The notes under the pieces were generated by a model. The model was not told the origin of the DNA. It did no database searches and saw nothing but the letters and a program-made list of their open reading frames with translations. Both the position numbers and the translations under genes were made by a program. From Fomitopsis serialis (Eukaryota > Basidiomycota > Agaricomycetes > Polyporales > Fomitopsidaceae), in contig NW_025954981.1 in assembly GCF_022376445.1 (NCBI RefSeq), positions 408,111-472,110 on the forward strand: 64,000 bases of DNA. Direction: 5' to 3'. Shown here one piece after another: positions 42,287-53,806 of the stretch; position 1 is the first letter of the stretch, and every line of letters begins with the position of its first letter.

Positions 42287-43401
42287 CTACGCTCTATCTA
42301 TGCTGAAGCGGCCCTCCCTCCCTTCCGCCGCCGTCCTCACAACACAGCCCACTTCCCCCACTCGCGCCCGCTCTGCCCCTATGCCCATCGGAGCCTCTCT
42401 CGTCACCACGGCCCATTTAGCCTCCATGATCTCGCGACGCTTCCCCAGGCCTACAGGCCAGATCCAATTCAGCTCGATGAAGTTATACTTCATCGAGCAC
42501 ATCGGATGAACGGGCTGTTCCCCCGTGGCGTAGTTCTGGGAATACAGCGTAAGCCGCACCGTCGAATCTTTGAGGACGAGGATGTTGTCCAGGGGGAGGG
42601 GGAGGCGGATCGGAAACGTCTGGTGCAGACGCGACGGCTCAAACGTCTGCGTCGACGCGTTGTAACGGTCGAAGGTCGTTACTCGTGGCTCGAGCATCTC
42701 AGCGTACGTTGGGAACTCCCGTGGCTTGAATGCGTTCAGCTTCGGGAACATTTGAGCGAGCATCGGTTGCTCAGACGGTCCCGGTATCACGATCTCCGAG
42801 CCCGTCGCGTTGACCTCGCCGATGAGCGGAACAGAGACAGGCGTATAGCCGTTCTGTACACGGTGTTCAGTGAGCGCGCCAACATCAGTGAGGGTTACCA
42901 CGTACCTGAACGTAAACCATTGCCTCAACCAGCGCCGTCCTCCCTTGCGCCGATGCGGTACTCTCCGGCCACATATCTATCAGAGGCCGCGGACACATGA
43001 CGCCGTAGAAGTCGTAGATCGCGCCCATAAGAACCCACCCGCCAAACCTGGGAGGGCTACCCAACTTGTACGCGTATTCCATCATTGAGCCTAGGTCTTC
43101 CTCGCTCGCCTGGATTTTGCTGGGCTTCATGCGGCACCCAGTCAAGTCGAACATCGGACACTGAGTGACGAACGCGTTGGAGACAAGCATCAGTAGCACA
43201 TCATGAGACTGCGGGCGTAGCACTCACGTAGTCAAATAACCACCCAAAGCGCTCCCTCTCGAGGCAGACAACCGTGACATGGTCGATCACCCGACATATC
43301 TTGCAAGATCGGGAATGCATGCAAGCGTCTTCAAAAGTAGGTAGTCCGGTCTGAGCGATGATGTTGACGAGCCGGTCGTCGATGCGGGATGCGGTAGACA
43401 T
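42287..43401 (-). CDS. Tandem array copy 3 (WIWPV family), intact
   Basis: About 331 residues from exons 43401-43228, 43160-42906 and 42853-42287. The start MSTASRIDDRLV aligns with copies 2 and 4, so the in-frame upstream Met at 43584 was not used. Exon 1 has CKICRVIDHVTVVCLERE. Exon 2 has CPMFDLTGCRM, RFGGWVLMGAIYDFY and GRTALVEAMVYVQ. Exon 3 has PVSVPLIGEV, EIVIPGPSEQPMLAQMFPKL, RLPLPLDNILVLKDST, MCSMKYNFIELNWIWPVGLG and GEVGCVVRTA. The frame is clean. Function is unrecognised. Confidence 0.7.
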
Positions 43402-43694
43402 AGCGGTGCAAGAAGATTGGAAGGAGATGGGTGTTGGTTTGACAGATCTGAAGGTCGACGCAAGACGTTTGGACGGAAGATGATCATAAGCGCCCACCGC
43501 CGCGCGCTGCGGCTGATCAGGTTCCATGGCTCGCTCAACAGCAGAGACCCTTCTACAAGTCGTGCTGGCGTACATAGATAGCAAACCGAAGCATTTCTCC
43601 GGTTACACGTAGAGAGATACATGAGTAGAATACAATTTTACGCGCTACAAGTAATCACAACCGTATGAAATTCGCAACGAAGTCAGCCTTAGTA

Positions 43695-44874
43695 CTAGTA
43701 CCCGTCTGAATCCAGCTCCCACAGCCGTTCCTCCCCTTCAGAATCGTCGTCTACGCCGAGGTCCACGCCCTCCTCGTCCTTCTCCTCGCTAGCCGCACGC
43801 TCCTCCCTTGGCTCCACCGCCAGTTTCACCACGCAGCCAGGTTCGCCGAGCTGTGGTCGCACAGCTACGGTGACCAACGGATACGGCCAGGGGAACACGT
43901 TCCACGCGGCTTCCATGTATGTGCGCGGCTCCTGGAGGCCCACAGGCCAGATAAAGTCCAGCCCGATGAAGCCGTACTTCAACGAGCACATGGGGTCGAT
44001 GGCGCGCCGGCCCCTCGCGTAGTCGAGGACGTGCTCCGTTTGCTCGACCGTGGCGTCCCTGAACACGGGGATGTCGCGTAGGGGGAGTTGCAATCGAACG
44101 GGGAAGGTAGGGCTCATTTTCGAAGGTACGAACGTCTGCCAGGCCGGGTTGTAGAGGTCGAAGACGGGCCATGGCTTGCGGGTCGCTCGTACGCCCTTGT
44201 AGCGGTTGAGAAGCGGAATCGCCTGCGCTAGCACAGGCTGCACGGCGGGCCCGGGGATCTCGAGCTCCATCCCCGTGGAGTCTATCACCCCGATGAGGGG
44301 GATGGGGACCGGATCTTCGGCGTCCTGTAGGCCGTTCAAATAGATATATCAGTAGTCAGTTACACGCTTAGAAGAGGCTCTTACGCACCGTCACAAAGAA
44401 TAACGTTTCTACCAGAACCGTACGCCCGCGCCTTAGTACGCCTGAGCCCGGCCTCTGCTCCAGCAACTGGCGCAGCTGCGCGGACTCCGGTCCAGGTGCG
44501 TACAGCTCCGGAACGGCCCCCATCAATACCCACCCGCCGAACTTCACAGGCGGGTCGCGGAGGAGGTCAGCGCGTTCTCGCATGCGATCGAGGTTTGCTT
44601 GCTCGGCCTGGACGCGGCACCTCCCCACGGCGCAACCGAAGCCGTTGTGCATAAGACACTGAAAAGAGCGTATCAGAGAAGGCGTTACACGGGGGAGACT
44701 ACTCACATATTCAAAAATCACCCCCAGACCCTCCCTCTCGAGGCAGACGACGGCGACATGGTCGATCTTGAGGCCGAGCTTGCAGCGTCGCGTGAACTGC
44801 GACACTTGTTGTACCGTTACGCCCAGAGTCTCCTTCACGATGTTGAGCAGACGATTGTCGACGGAGGTAGGCAT
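43695..44874 (-). CDS. Tandem array copy 4 (WIWPV family), intact
   Basis: About 355 residues from exons 44874-44707, 44658-44389 and 44324-43695, introns 48 and 64 bp. Exon 1 keeps HVAVVCLEREGL but has only one Cys of the pair (RRCKLGLKIDH). Exon 2 has KFGGWVLMGAVPELY and GRTVLVETLFFVT. Exon 3 has PVPIPLIGVI, MELEIPGPAVQPVLAQAIPL, QLPLRDIPVFRDAT, MCSLKYGFIGLDFIWPVGLQ and GEPGCVVKLA. It then extends into an acidic tail (DDDSEGEERLWELD) longer than in the other copies. The frame is clean. Confidence 0.7.
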
Positions 44875-44939
44875 AGTGAGATGTGCAGAGATCAGTTTTT
44901 AGTGGTTGAACGCGGTTGAGGATCGCAGGAATGTGTTTG

Positions 44940-45154
44940 ACGCGACTTTCGCCCTTAGGCGCTGAGAGCTGGCTTCCAGTTCGCACGGGCGCTCCGCAAT
45001 AATGGGGAAGCGCCTGGGTTCGCAAGACGGTATCGTATTAGCTCACACAAATTGATAGAATCTAGACGGAACATTGTAAATGGCGTGAACAGTACGAACT
45101 TCTCTCGACGGAATCTAAGTACAATCTGGAGACGTAGGAGTAAGAAATCATAGC
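44940..45154. other. Spacer between array copies 4 and 5
   Basis: About 215 bp with no gene. It should contain the promoter of copy 4 and the 3' UTR of copy 5. The gaps 40570-40925, 42065-42286 and 43402-43694 are similar short promoter/3' spacers with nothing else seen. Confidence 0.4.
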
Positions 45155-46386
45155 TCAGCTAATGGTACAACACCGCACCATGCACGCCCCGTTCTCCAGC
45201 CTCCACAGTCCCAGCTTCAACGTACGGAATCTCTCTGCCGTCCGCAGTGACCTCCCAAATTTCAATCTCCTGGACGCGCGGTTCCTGATGCCGATGTCTT
45301 CGTCCGGCGCGTTGTCGCCGCCTGCGCTACCCTTGGGCACCCCGCCATCCTCAGCAGCGGGCCAATCCTCGGATATGAACGCAGCGACTGAGTAGCCGGG
45401 CTCGCCAAAGCGTGCGCACTTCGCTACCTCGCCGTACCACGGCTCTATCCCCACGCGCCATGCGGTCGTGACGTACTCGCGCGGATGAGGAAGTCCTCGC
45501 GGCCATTGAACTTCAGCTCCATGAAGCTGGCCTTCATGGAGCACATGGGCTTGAGCGGCTTTGTGCCGCGCGAGTACTTCTCGGCGAATGCGGCGGTCGT
45601 GACGGAGCTGATTTTGAATACGGGTACAAACTCGAGGGGAAGGGGAAGACGGAACGGCACGTCGAGCGGGTGACGGATGACGGGGACGAACGTCTGCGTC
45701 TTGACGTTGAAAAAATCGAATTGTATTCTTCCCCCGCGCGGAATGCCCCTCCATCTATTGAGGGAGGGGAAAATTTGAGCCGTTAGCGGCTGGTCGAAGG
45801 AGATCTCGATTTCCTGCGTGTCGTCGCGGATCTGCCATACAAGAGGAAGGCACATGGGGATGTGGGCCTCCTGGTAGGCAGCTCCTGGTATAAGTATAAT
45901 GGCGAGTTGTTCAGAAGCCCGAGTACTCACCTCGAAGAATATGAACGTTTCCAGCGCAACGTTCCGCCCCTGTCCCCGGAAGTAAGGGGGCACATCCACG
46001 CCCCGGTGGCTCTCCAAAATGGAGCCCAGCAGTATCCACCCTCCCAACTTTGGAGGAGGTTCCAGGCGCGTACCAGGGCGAGTAGCTCCTCCAGCAGCTC
46101 CCGAGGGCCCTGCTCCTTGCTGGGTTAGCCGGACACATAGATGTGTTGTAGATAGTGCACTGTCCCAATGAATGGTCATGAAATTGTATGAGTAAGGATA
46201 GAACTGAGGGATGCTCACGTAGTCGAAAAGCCTCCCAAAGTTCTCTTCTGAATCCTCCAAACAAACCACCGTGACGTGGCGGGTCTCCCGCCGCTCGGAA
46301 CATATTCGTGACGCATGCGCAGCAATTCCGAATTGTGGTAGAGCCGGCCATAGGAGCTGAAGAACGCGTTGGTCGAAGCAAGCCAT
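45155..46386 (-). pseudogene. Tandem array copy 5 (WIWPV family), two frameshifts
   Basis: Most diverged copy. Exons: 46386-46219 (MACFDQRVLQLL… HVTVVCLED), 46159-45931 and 45870 to about 45155. Exon 2 starts in phase (CTIYNTSMCP) but KLGGWILLGSILESH lies in another phase, so a shift falls between about 46080 and 46125. Exon 3 is in phase through PMCSMKASFMELK and then changes phase near 45508 before WPRGLPHPREYV and EPGYSVAAF. Exons 2 and 3 each have a length one base away from a multiple of three. Likely a decaying pseudogene. Confidence 0.6.
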
Positions 46387-46560
46387 GTAGACGGAGTCTA
46401 AGTCAGCCGTAAAGAGGTTTGAAGCAAGTCGTCTTCCGCGCAAGCGCTCAAGTAATAACAAGACGAAAGGCTCTCCATTTGTTCAGTTGGAACGCGGAGA
46501 GAGCAAGATGGTATATATTGCTACCACAAGTTTGATAGGCATACATCCCAGTCCAGTTGT

Positions 46561-49500
46561 TTACATAAAACCGCTTTGCCTCTCTAGATATTCTGTGAAG
46601 TCCACTGGTCCGGAACGGTGCCACTTGGGCCGTCCAGGAACGACGGCGTAAGTTGGCAGGACTGTCGTATTTGGGAGACAGGGACTATTTCCCCTGGGGC
46701 AGCCCGTCCGTCCGTAGGGGTGGCTTACTGACAGAATACATGAGGTGCCTTGGATCCGCTGCAGCAGAGAACCTGGTGTACCATTCACGTAGCATAGGGC
46801 TCATCAGGCCACCACGGCGGAGACGGTGGGGCCCCTGGCCTATCAGGCAGAACTCTCGGGAGCTTGAAGACGACCTTGACTCTCCCGCTCTTGTACCTGT
46901 GTCTTGTCAGCCAGTGCCTGCAGTAATTGAGTGTCCTGTTGCTTACCTCTCACTCCAGTGGATTCTGCCTCGTTGTTCTCCAGAATAATCGCGGTGTCAA
47001 ACCGCTCCTTCTTCCTTTCTGAGCAGAGCCAGGAATGCCTTAATGAGATCTACTTCATCTTGTCGTCAGACAAAGAGCATGGCTTGAACTTGATTGATGG
47101 AATACGTCGAGTCGATCGAACGGTAGAACCGTCTGACTCAGTTCTTGCCGAGTGAGTCGCAGCTCCCGGGGCTGAAGGTCGTTGACGAAGAGTGCGAGTG
47201 CAGTGGTAAAGCCTGGGCGCCATGGAGCTCCTGGATGCGAACAAGATGCTGCTGAGGCGCGGCGCGTACTTCGCGATTCGGATGTTACGGTCGGCATCCG
47301 AGACTCTTCTGGACGGGCTTCACGCTCTTCCAACTCGTCGACACGGCTTTCCCTATCCGCCTCATCGTCCTCCAGCTCCTCAGTGGCCTGACGCTCGTTT
47401 TGAAAGACCTCGTATAGCATCATCTTCTCTCGTCTCGATATCCACCTCGTCATCTGCGGGAATTCGTCCCGGTGGTTCGATGCCCGCCAGGCGTCCTTGG
47501 CAAGGTCGATATGAAGACGCTCGAACATCTCAGTATTATAATTGTCTGTTGTTCCGAAGAGGCGGATAGAGTCGACGTAGTGGAGTAGGGAGTGAAACTT
47601 GGGGATATTGAGATGCTCGCGAATCCCTAATTTCACCAAGATGTTCTTGTGTTCGTGAAACATCTTGAGGGCATCGCTCAAATACCCTAGAGTGTCGTCA
47701 TCGTGAGTTGGGTACTGGGCGAGGTAGATGAAGTCGAGTAGAGAGCGGAAGCAGATGAGGAGGGACTTAGGGATTTTGCCAATGAGACAACCGAGGAGAA
47801 TACGAGCCATACCCTTGCGTTCGGTGCCCGTTATTTGTGACAGTGAAGAGATCCCATGCTTGAAGTGTCGAACCCCGAACGCCGGCGGCATAGAGCGGAT
47901 TCGCCTGTCAAGTTCCTTCGGACCGAGTAGATCTTGGCACCAGGTAACTAGATGTTTGAAGACGCCTTGGTACAGTTGATGGAGGACGTCCGGTGTGATG
48001 GAGAGGTGGATATCGGTGTAGGGCAAGTCTGCCCAAAACGGCTTCTTCACCCCACCCGCGACGTTCTGTTGCATACACAGGGCTTCGCAGGCTGCGTCGC
48101 TGAGCCCTTGGTTGGAGGCCTCCAGGATGATACTCTCCGTCATTTCAGACGTGCGAGGCTCAGCCGCAACAGGTTCCGCGAGTTTGTCGGCCGGACACTG
48201 GCACTTGGGACAGGTTCCGTACTTGGAGCATGCCACAAGACATTGCTCAGGGTAGTCCGCAACATAGGCCACTAGGATGGGATAAACGCGCCGTACAGCA
48301 CCGTCCCCTCCGGTGACTTCAATCCCATCCACGCCTGCGCGGACCAGAGGCTTGAGAATGATACTCATAGCCTCATGGAAGAGCCTCTGCGACCTCGCCT
48401 TGCGTTCCCTCTTGGTCATCTTGTCCCCAACTACCTTGGAGACAGGGAGGTATCCGAGCAAGATACATGCGTGTTGTGATGGTTTGCGGCGAATAGAACG
48501 TGGGATGTTACCAAGAGTAAGATAAACGGGATATGCGGTCTTGTTTCCCGAGAACTGCGTAAGCTGGGTCTTGTCCGTAGAGATGATCACAGGGGCGAGG
48601 GCCGCTCCTTCAGGTAGTAGTTTCTGCAACACAACGTGTGGGTCAGTAGCTCTTCCAATAACCCATTGACCTGTTGATCATACGTGCCTGCACTGAGTTC
48701 CACCACAGCCCCGTCCACATCTCAGTGTAGATTCTCTTCTGCTTTGAACGATCGGAGAACACGTGTCTTGGCCGGTATACAATATGTTTGGCGTAAGTAG
48801 GATTACCGAGGAGGGCCTTGATGGCCTGCAAGATGTCACGGTAGCGTACAAGGTGAATCTCGTCCGGTCGATCGGGAAAGCTCAACGAAGCTGTCTTCCA
48901 CGCAGCCCTGTCCGGGATATCGTCAACCTTCAGCAAAAGCTCCCGTACGTCCTTGAAGGTCAGTCCCAGCTTTTCTACAACCTATAGACAGCCTTTCAGA
49001 ATAGAAGTGCACAGATATGACGCAGCGGAGACTTACTCCTGGTATTGAGAGAAATCTGTTAATAGACTTCTGCCCTACGTCCTCACGAACAACCCACATG
49101 GCCACCCTCCAGTCCAGCTCTGAGGCAAAAGGCTTCCACACCTCGCTCCTATCCCTCCCTCTCGGCCTGCCATCCTCGCTGTCCACCTCCATTTGGTCCG
49201 CGTCCGATGTGTCGTCTTCTAGATCGTCCGCGAAGAATGCTTTCCATGTCTGTACAATGGTGGCGTCCATTCGGATGACCTTTCCCGCAAGAGAGTCCTC
49301 TTCTTCAACCCTGTCGTCCTCATCGTCGTCCAATGCTGGAGCTTGAACGACTCGCGGATCGGGCGGAACAGCTGGGTGCGTAGAGGACGAAGCCTGGTTC
49401 TCATCCTGTGTTGCGGGTTGTGTTCCCGCGTCAGGTAGAACAAACCTGAACAGGTCTCTGTTCTCCAACGCGTCCCAGATATTCTCCTGCGGGTCGACCT

Positions 49501-49729
49501 CCATGTCTTCGGCACTGGACAGAGCCTGTTCCTCAACCATTTGCTCCTCAACGTTCGGAAGATTGGACCAGAGGTCCTTATTCTTGCCCTTCCTATACCA
49601 CAGGCAAGACTTCGCTGTCGATAGGTGAGCCATTAAGCCCTGTGACGTATCAAATTCTCGGTCACAGGCTGGACACGTCCGTTCATCAGGGTCACTGAGA
49701 GGAACGAAGGGTGCTCGTCTTGACCTCAT
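46561..49729 (-). pseudogene. Plavaka-family (CACTA-like) transposase, copy 2, C-term broken
   Basis: Second Plavaka transposase, clearly related to copy 1. It starts MRSRRAPFVPLSD at 49729 with the zinc finger CPACDREFDTSQGLMAHLS. Then come an acidic region, KPFASELDWRVAMW, and an exon with FPDRPDEIHLVRYRDILQAI and TEMWTGLWW. The 525-codon core (48632-47055) has candidate catalytic acids in STDKTQLTQFSGNK, TPDVLHQLYQG and TEMFERLH, and the CPKCQCP knuckle. Near 47090 the conserved FHQ-IKFKP junction changes phase. The last exon (about 46930-46561) has VKVVFKLPR and IRQSCQLTP in different phases, so the C-terminus is probably dead. The core would still be translatable. Confidence 0.72.
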
Positions 49730-50572
49730 GATGCGAACACTGCTTTCAAGTTGGACTGATGGACTGGTGAGGTTCCGTTGGCTACACACAAAAAAACAAT
49801 TCACCTAAAGTTCAAACCAGTTCGAAGTTGATGATGCGTCCCGACGAGCTACAGAGCGCTTCCAATCAGAGCGTGAGCGCATCATATCGCCTAAGATCCC
49901 TTCAATTCCCCACGACGCGACGCCCGCCTGGACACTGACCTCCTCGTCTCTGCGCAATCCTCGCCGTAGAATGGTAGCAGCTGAAGGCTCTGACTAGATC
50001 AAAGCAAATAGAATACGCCTTCCAATTGCCGTGGTAACTGCACACTACAGGATGGTCATGACAGGGAGCGCGGTAGTAAGTACAGCTGCTGTCCTCCCCG
50101 CCTTCTAACGGTTGCCACCTATCTCACAGCAAGCTCATTGAGGGTACATCAGGTGCGGTCATCTGCATTCTCAACCGTGCTCACTCACCAACCGTACATG
50201 CTTTCTGAAGAGGACATGTTGGCCGAATGCTTGAGTGGTGTGTAGGAATTGCCTTATATGGTGTTTGCAACGCATGGCAAACATCCTTTTCCTCACTCTG
50301 GACGATACTGGGTGAGTAGGTACACCTCAAATCTGTTCAGGGGCACTGAGGTAAGTGATATCTTCGATATTTGAGCATATTTGAGCAGTACGTGCCCAGC
50401 AGTGAGTTCGCGGCCCAGTGAGAGAAGGAACTGAGTTGCAACAAGCTTAAGTCGGTGGTTAGCGCCGACAACATGGGATTGCGTCTGTTATTCCAAAGCT
50501 GTTCCCATGCACGTCGCCCTTCTCTCCATCGACGCAGCCTTGTCCGACTAGGTTGTCGACCGTAAACTCTCC
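49730..50572. other. Intergenic, no gene recognised
   Basis: About 840 bp between Plavaka copy 2 and the next plus-strand gene. It should contain one end of the Plavaka element and the promoter of the 496-residue gene. No terminal inverted repeat could be matched and no gene motif is seen. Confidence 0.4.
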
Positions 50573-52274
50573 ATGCAGGGACGATCAAGCTTGGAAAGTA
50601 ACTCTGACAGCGGGTCCGCGCCCGGCTCAGACGACTACGGCTCTGGGCGCAGTATACCTGGTTCCGACTCAGACTACACTGAGCCTGGCACACCCGTCGA
50701 TCTTCACCATCCCGTCGAGGTGGCCCTCTACTCGCCCAGCCGCTCTTTGGACGAGGACCAAGGGTATGCCGTGACTCTCCCAAAATCTATATCTCGCGAG
50801 GACTACTCCCGGCGCTCCCTGGCGATCTCTCCCTCCTCTGGTCCCACTTCCGCCGACATAATGCCTCAATTTCTCAAACTCATCAGGAGCCCAGACCTTT
50901 GCGAAGGAGACGAATACCGGCTTTCCAAATACTTCACTCAGATTCGGAACCTTCAGCTGGAGTGGCAGAATGCCGGTTGCGAAGGCTGGGTGACGAAGGT
51001 AACGTTACTAGTAGGCTATGATGCGGCCGTCATGTAACATCATTGTCAGGACATTACAGACGGTATGAATGAGCAGCTGTATGAGCTCATGCAGAAGAAG
51101 GTGGATGCTACGTGGGAGTGGGAGTTGGGCGAGGGAGAGTACCGGCGTTGGTTGCTGTTCATACGATGTATAAGGTGAGCAGCGATACGTAATGTGAATA
51201 TGAGATGAGTACCTGACTATCTCTAGAATGGACTTCTGGCCTAAGCAGGGTAAAGCCGTCGTCATTGCGCCGACCTTCCAAGAGGACATGGCGTACTCTA
51301 TGACAAAGCGCTTCGGCAACGCGTTCAAAGAGAGCGATCTCAACCCCATTCAGTCTGCGTTGACCATACCGTCCGACATGGTTGTGAAAGCCCCGGACGT
51401 GCACTTCAGCTTCAGGTACAACGCTGTGCTCAAGGAACCCCGTAGCAACGCGGCGTCAACGCCCTTCTTCTGTGTAGTTGCTCAGAGCTCCGAAGAGTTC
51501 CTGTATGAAACCAAGAAGGTACGTCCCGTACATTTGTACTACTTCTGGTTTTGTCTTAAAGCCTGGAATAGCTGGCGTGGGTCGTGGAGTCTAACGCCCT
51601 CTGCGGGCTGCAAGGATTTCTTGTTGCCCTTGTCGCCGAGGTCGACGAGATCACCACCCCTGACAAGCTGTACTTCCCCAACGCTTTACGCCTGCTAATA
51701 CTCCATCTCAACACCATCAACAAGGCCAGCAACCTGAATATTCGTTATCCCAAAGGTCCTCCGCCCCAGATGGTGTGTTGCACGGCATACTACGAACGTG
51801 AGCTGTTTCCTGCTTTCGTGGAGCAAGCGAGATCCGCCACCTCTGTGACGGACTGGTCCAACAGCGACCGCTTCATGGTAAGTGTTCATACCGCTGTCTC
51901 TCACTAAACTGACAATATCGATTACTTGGCAGTGGTTGACGTCCATGCGCAATGGACCGAGCGTCTTCCCACCGGATCGATGGACGATATTCGCGCAATG
52001 TGTCCGCTCAATCGTCGACGGCTATGCCGCTGAAGCGCGGACGACCGCCTCACCCAGCTCCACCTATCCAAAGCGCACCGTAACGGATGAGGAGTACCGT
52101 ACGGCGCTCCTCCGCATCCTCCCGCAATCCCTCGCGAGCGACCTGCAACAGGTCGTGTTCCAGGTTTTGGAGGGGATCGTGTCAGTCAGGGCGGGCAAGC
52201 GCAGGGTCACACGGCTTGTGGCGGCGAGTCCTTACAAGACTGAGGGGCTGTCCAGGTACGACGTCATAGTGTAG
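50573..52274 (+). CDS. Unrecognised 496-residue protein
   Basis: Five exons join in frame: 50573-50998, 51050-51174, 51227-51518, 51572-51877 and 51933-52274. The first about 100 residues are low-complexity and acidic (SNSDSGSAPGSDDYGSG). The rest is globular and alpha-rich, with KSISREDYSRRSL, FTQIRNLQLEWQNAG, MDFWPKQGKAVVIAPTFQED, DKLYFPNALRLLILHLN and CCTAYYERELFP. There is no signal peptide or membrane segment, no known motif and no frame break. It is followed 152 bp later on the same strand by another unrecognised gene, so the two may be co-inherited. Confidence 0.65.
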
Positions 52275-52425
52275 TATGTATATGCACTGGAACTACTTCA
52301 ACGATGATATGATACCCGTGTCTGCTTTATGCCTCTGGCCAGAGAATGCCACCCCAAGAGCGCCCGAGTGGGACGCTGAGTCCCGCGTTAAGTCCGAAGT
52401 CCCTTCTCTGTGAGAAGAGAAGGAC

Positions 52426-53692
52426 ATGCGGACTTGCACTGCGTGCAGCGCGTGCAGCACTGGGCGGATTGTCCGCCTCTCCTTCACGCCCGCGATGGCG
52501 GTAGGCGATGTTCACATCGGTGTCCAGCACCTCGCTCACAGATTCATTGATCTGTGCTCCCAGGACTGCGCATCTCTGGCGGGCATGACAGAGCCCACCA
52601 CCACCAACGATGAGCTCTCTGTTGGCGGTTTCCGGCCAGACTGTGTGGTCAGACTCATGGTGGGCCTACACCCCGCCAAGGGCCTCTATGTGGAGGTTCA
52701 CTCCTCGGAGAGCATGGCCCATGGAGTCAACAAGGTGAGCCGCCATCGGAACTGAGCCACCTTGCCCACTGATTGTTGAGCAGCTGGTAGAGGAATGCGA
52801 CGCCGGCGCCCATGCCGTTCTTGGGACCATCTTCTTCGCTGCATCGGAGGGCCAAATGAAGAAGCCTGAGCCTGAGGTGCTGAGGCAGTGGAAGGAGCAG
52901 GCGGGCAACCAGGACAAAAGGGACCCCTCTTCCTGGGGCCTCTGGGGCTTCATGGGGACTGAAGGGACTGGCAGCAGCGCCGCCACATGGCATCTGCATA
53001 GGGCACGGGAGGTTCAGGCGTTGAGGAAGGTCAACAGGGAGCATACCACGCCCCACATCAGTTTCAATCGACATGCGATCGTAGGAGCTCTCAGCGGGTA
53101 CGCCATCTTCATCCCATCGGCGTTGTACAACGCGCTACGACAACGCCCTCCATACCCTGGATGCGAGAAGTGGACAGCGAGGGAACTCAAGCTTTACTTT
53201 GGGCACATGGTGAGTGCCCCCTCTCCATCTAGACTGAGCTGAACTGACGTTCAGCAGGCCATCACGCCAAACGGCGAAAGCCTCGACTTCGAAAAATGCT
53301 CTGGGAAGGCCAGGGCGTTTTTCTACAACGTCTTCAAAGGTTACCTGGCCGCGGCTAGGTACAACATAACCATCATGTCCCAGGAGTTGAGCCTCCTCAA
53401 CTCCATCGACGACCTCGACGACCTCGACGACCTCGATGACCTACAAGACGACCTCAGCGCCTCTGACAGACGTCGAATCAACGTCCTACTGGGCGAGGTC
53501 AACGATTTCGCGGCCTTCAACGACGATGAATCTGATACGGACGATCGAGGGCGGTTCGAAGACAGCCAATTGTACAACAGGCTGGGGGCTGACGGCCTGC
53601 AGCGGCTATCCGCGGACTGGTCGAAAAGCATGGTGTACTTTGCTCAGTCTCTCGCTCAAGCTCGACTCAGACAGTGGTTTGGATGGCCATAG
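52426..53692 (+). CDS. Unrecognised 389-residue protein with DDL repeats
   Basis: Three exons join in frame: 52426-52734, 52784-53209 and 53258-53692. The start MRTCTACSACSTGRIV is Cys-rich (three Cys within nine residues). The middle has WGLWGFMGTEGTG, ISFNRHAIVGALSGYAIFIP and a short hydrophobic stretch that is weak for a membrane span. The C-terminal third has a 9-bp repeat coding DDLDDLDDLDDL at about residue 280, then acidic and helical sequence ending RQWFGWP. No family is recognised. The frame is clean. It lies about 115 bp upstream of the second oxygenase copy. Confidence 0.6.
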
Positions 53693-53806
53693 ATGTAGCT
53701 GTACGTATTTGTAGCATGAAATGTATTGCTTGTAACGTGTTCCAAACGTGTTCCAACTCATACTGCCCTCGGACATCGGCGCCTAATAACTTCTACGTCG
53801 TCCGTC

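Larger units (their letters stand above)
39368..42321. repeat. Duplicated 3' flank of array units (39368-39487 and 42223-42321)
   Basis: About 100 bp are conserved downstream of copies 1 and 3 (AAGTAATACACCGT-ATATACA, GTCCACTACTTC-AGTCGTCATCG, GCTGAAGCGG-CCTCCCTCCC). Copy 2 lacks a clear version. This shows that the unit of duplication included non-coding DNA and that copies 1 and 3 are close relatives. Confidence 0.65.

Noticed and set aside
43402..43584. Upstream in-frame Met at 43584 as the start of array copy 3
   Set aside because: The extra residues match none of the other copies, whose starts all align with the Met at 43401.
31621..50572. CACTA-type terminal inverted repeats for the two Plavaka elements
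   Set aside because: I compared the flanks by eye and could not match a convincing pair or a target duplication, so none is annotated.
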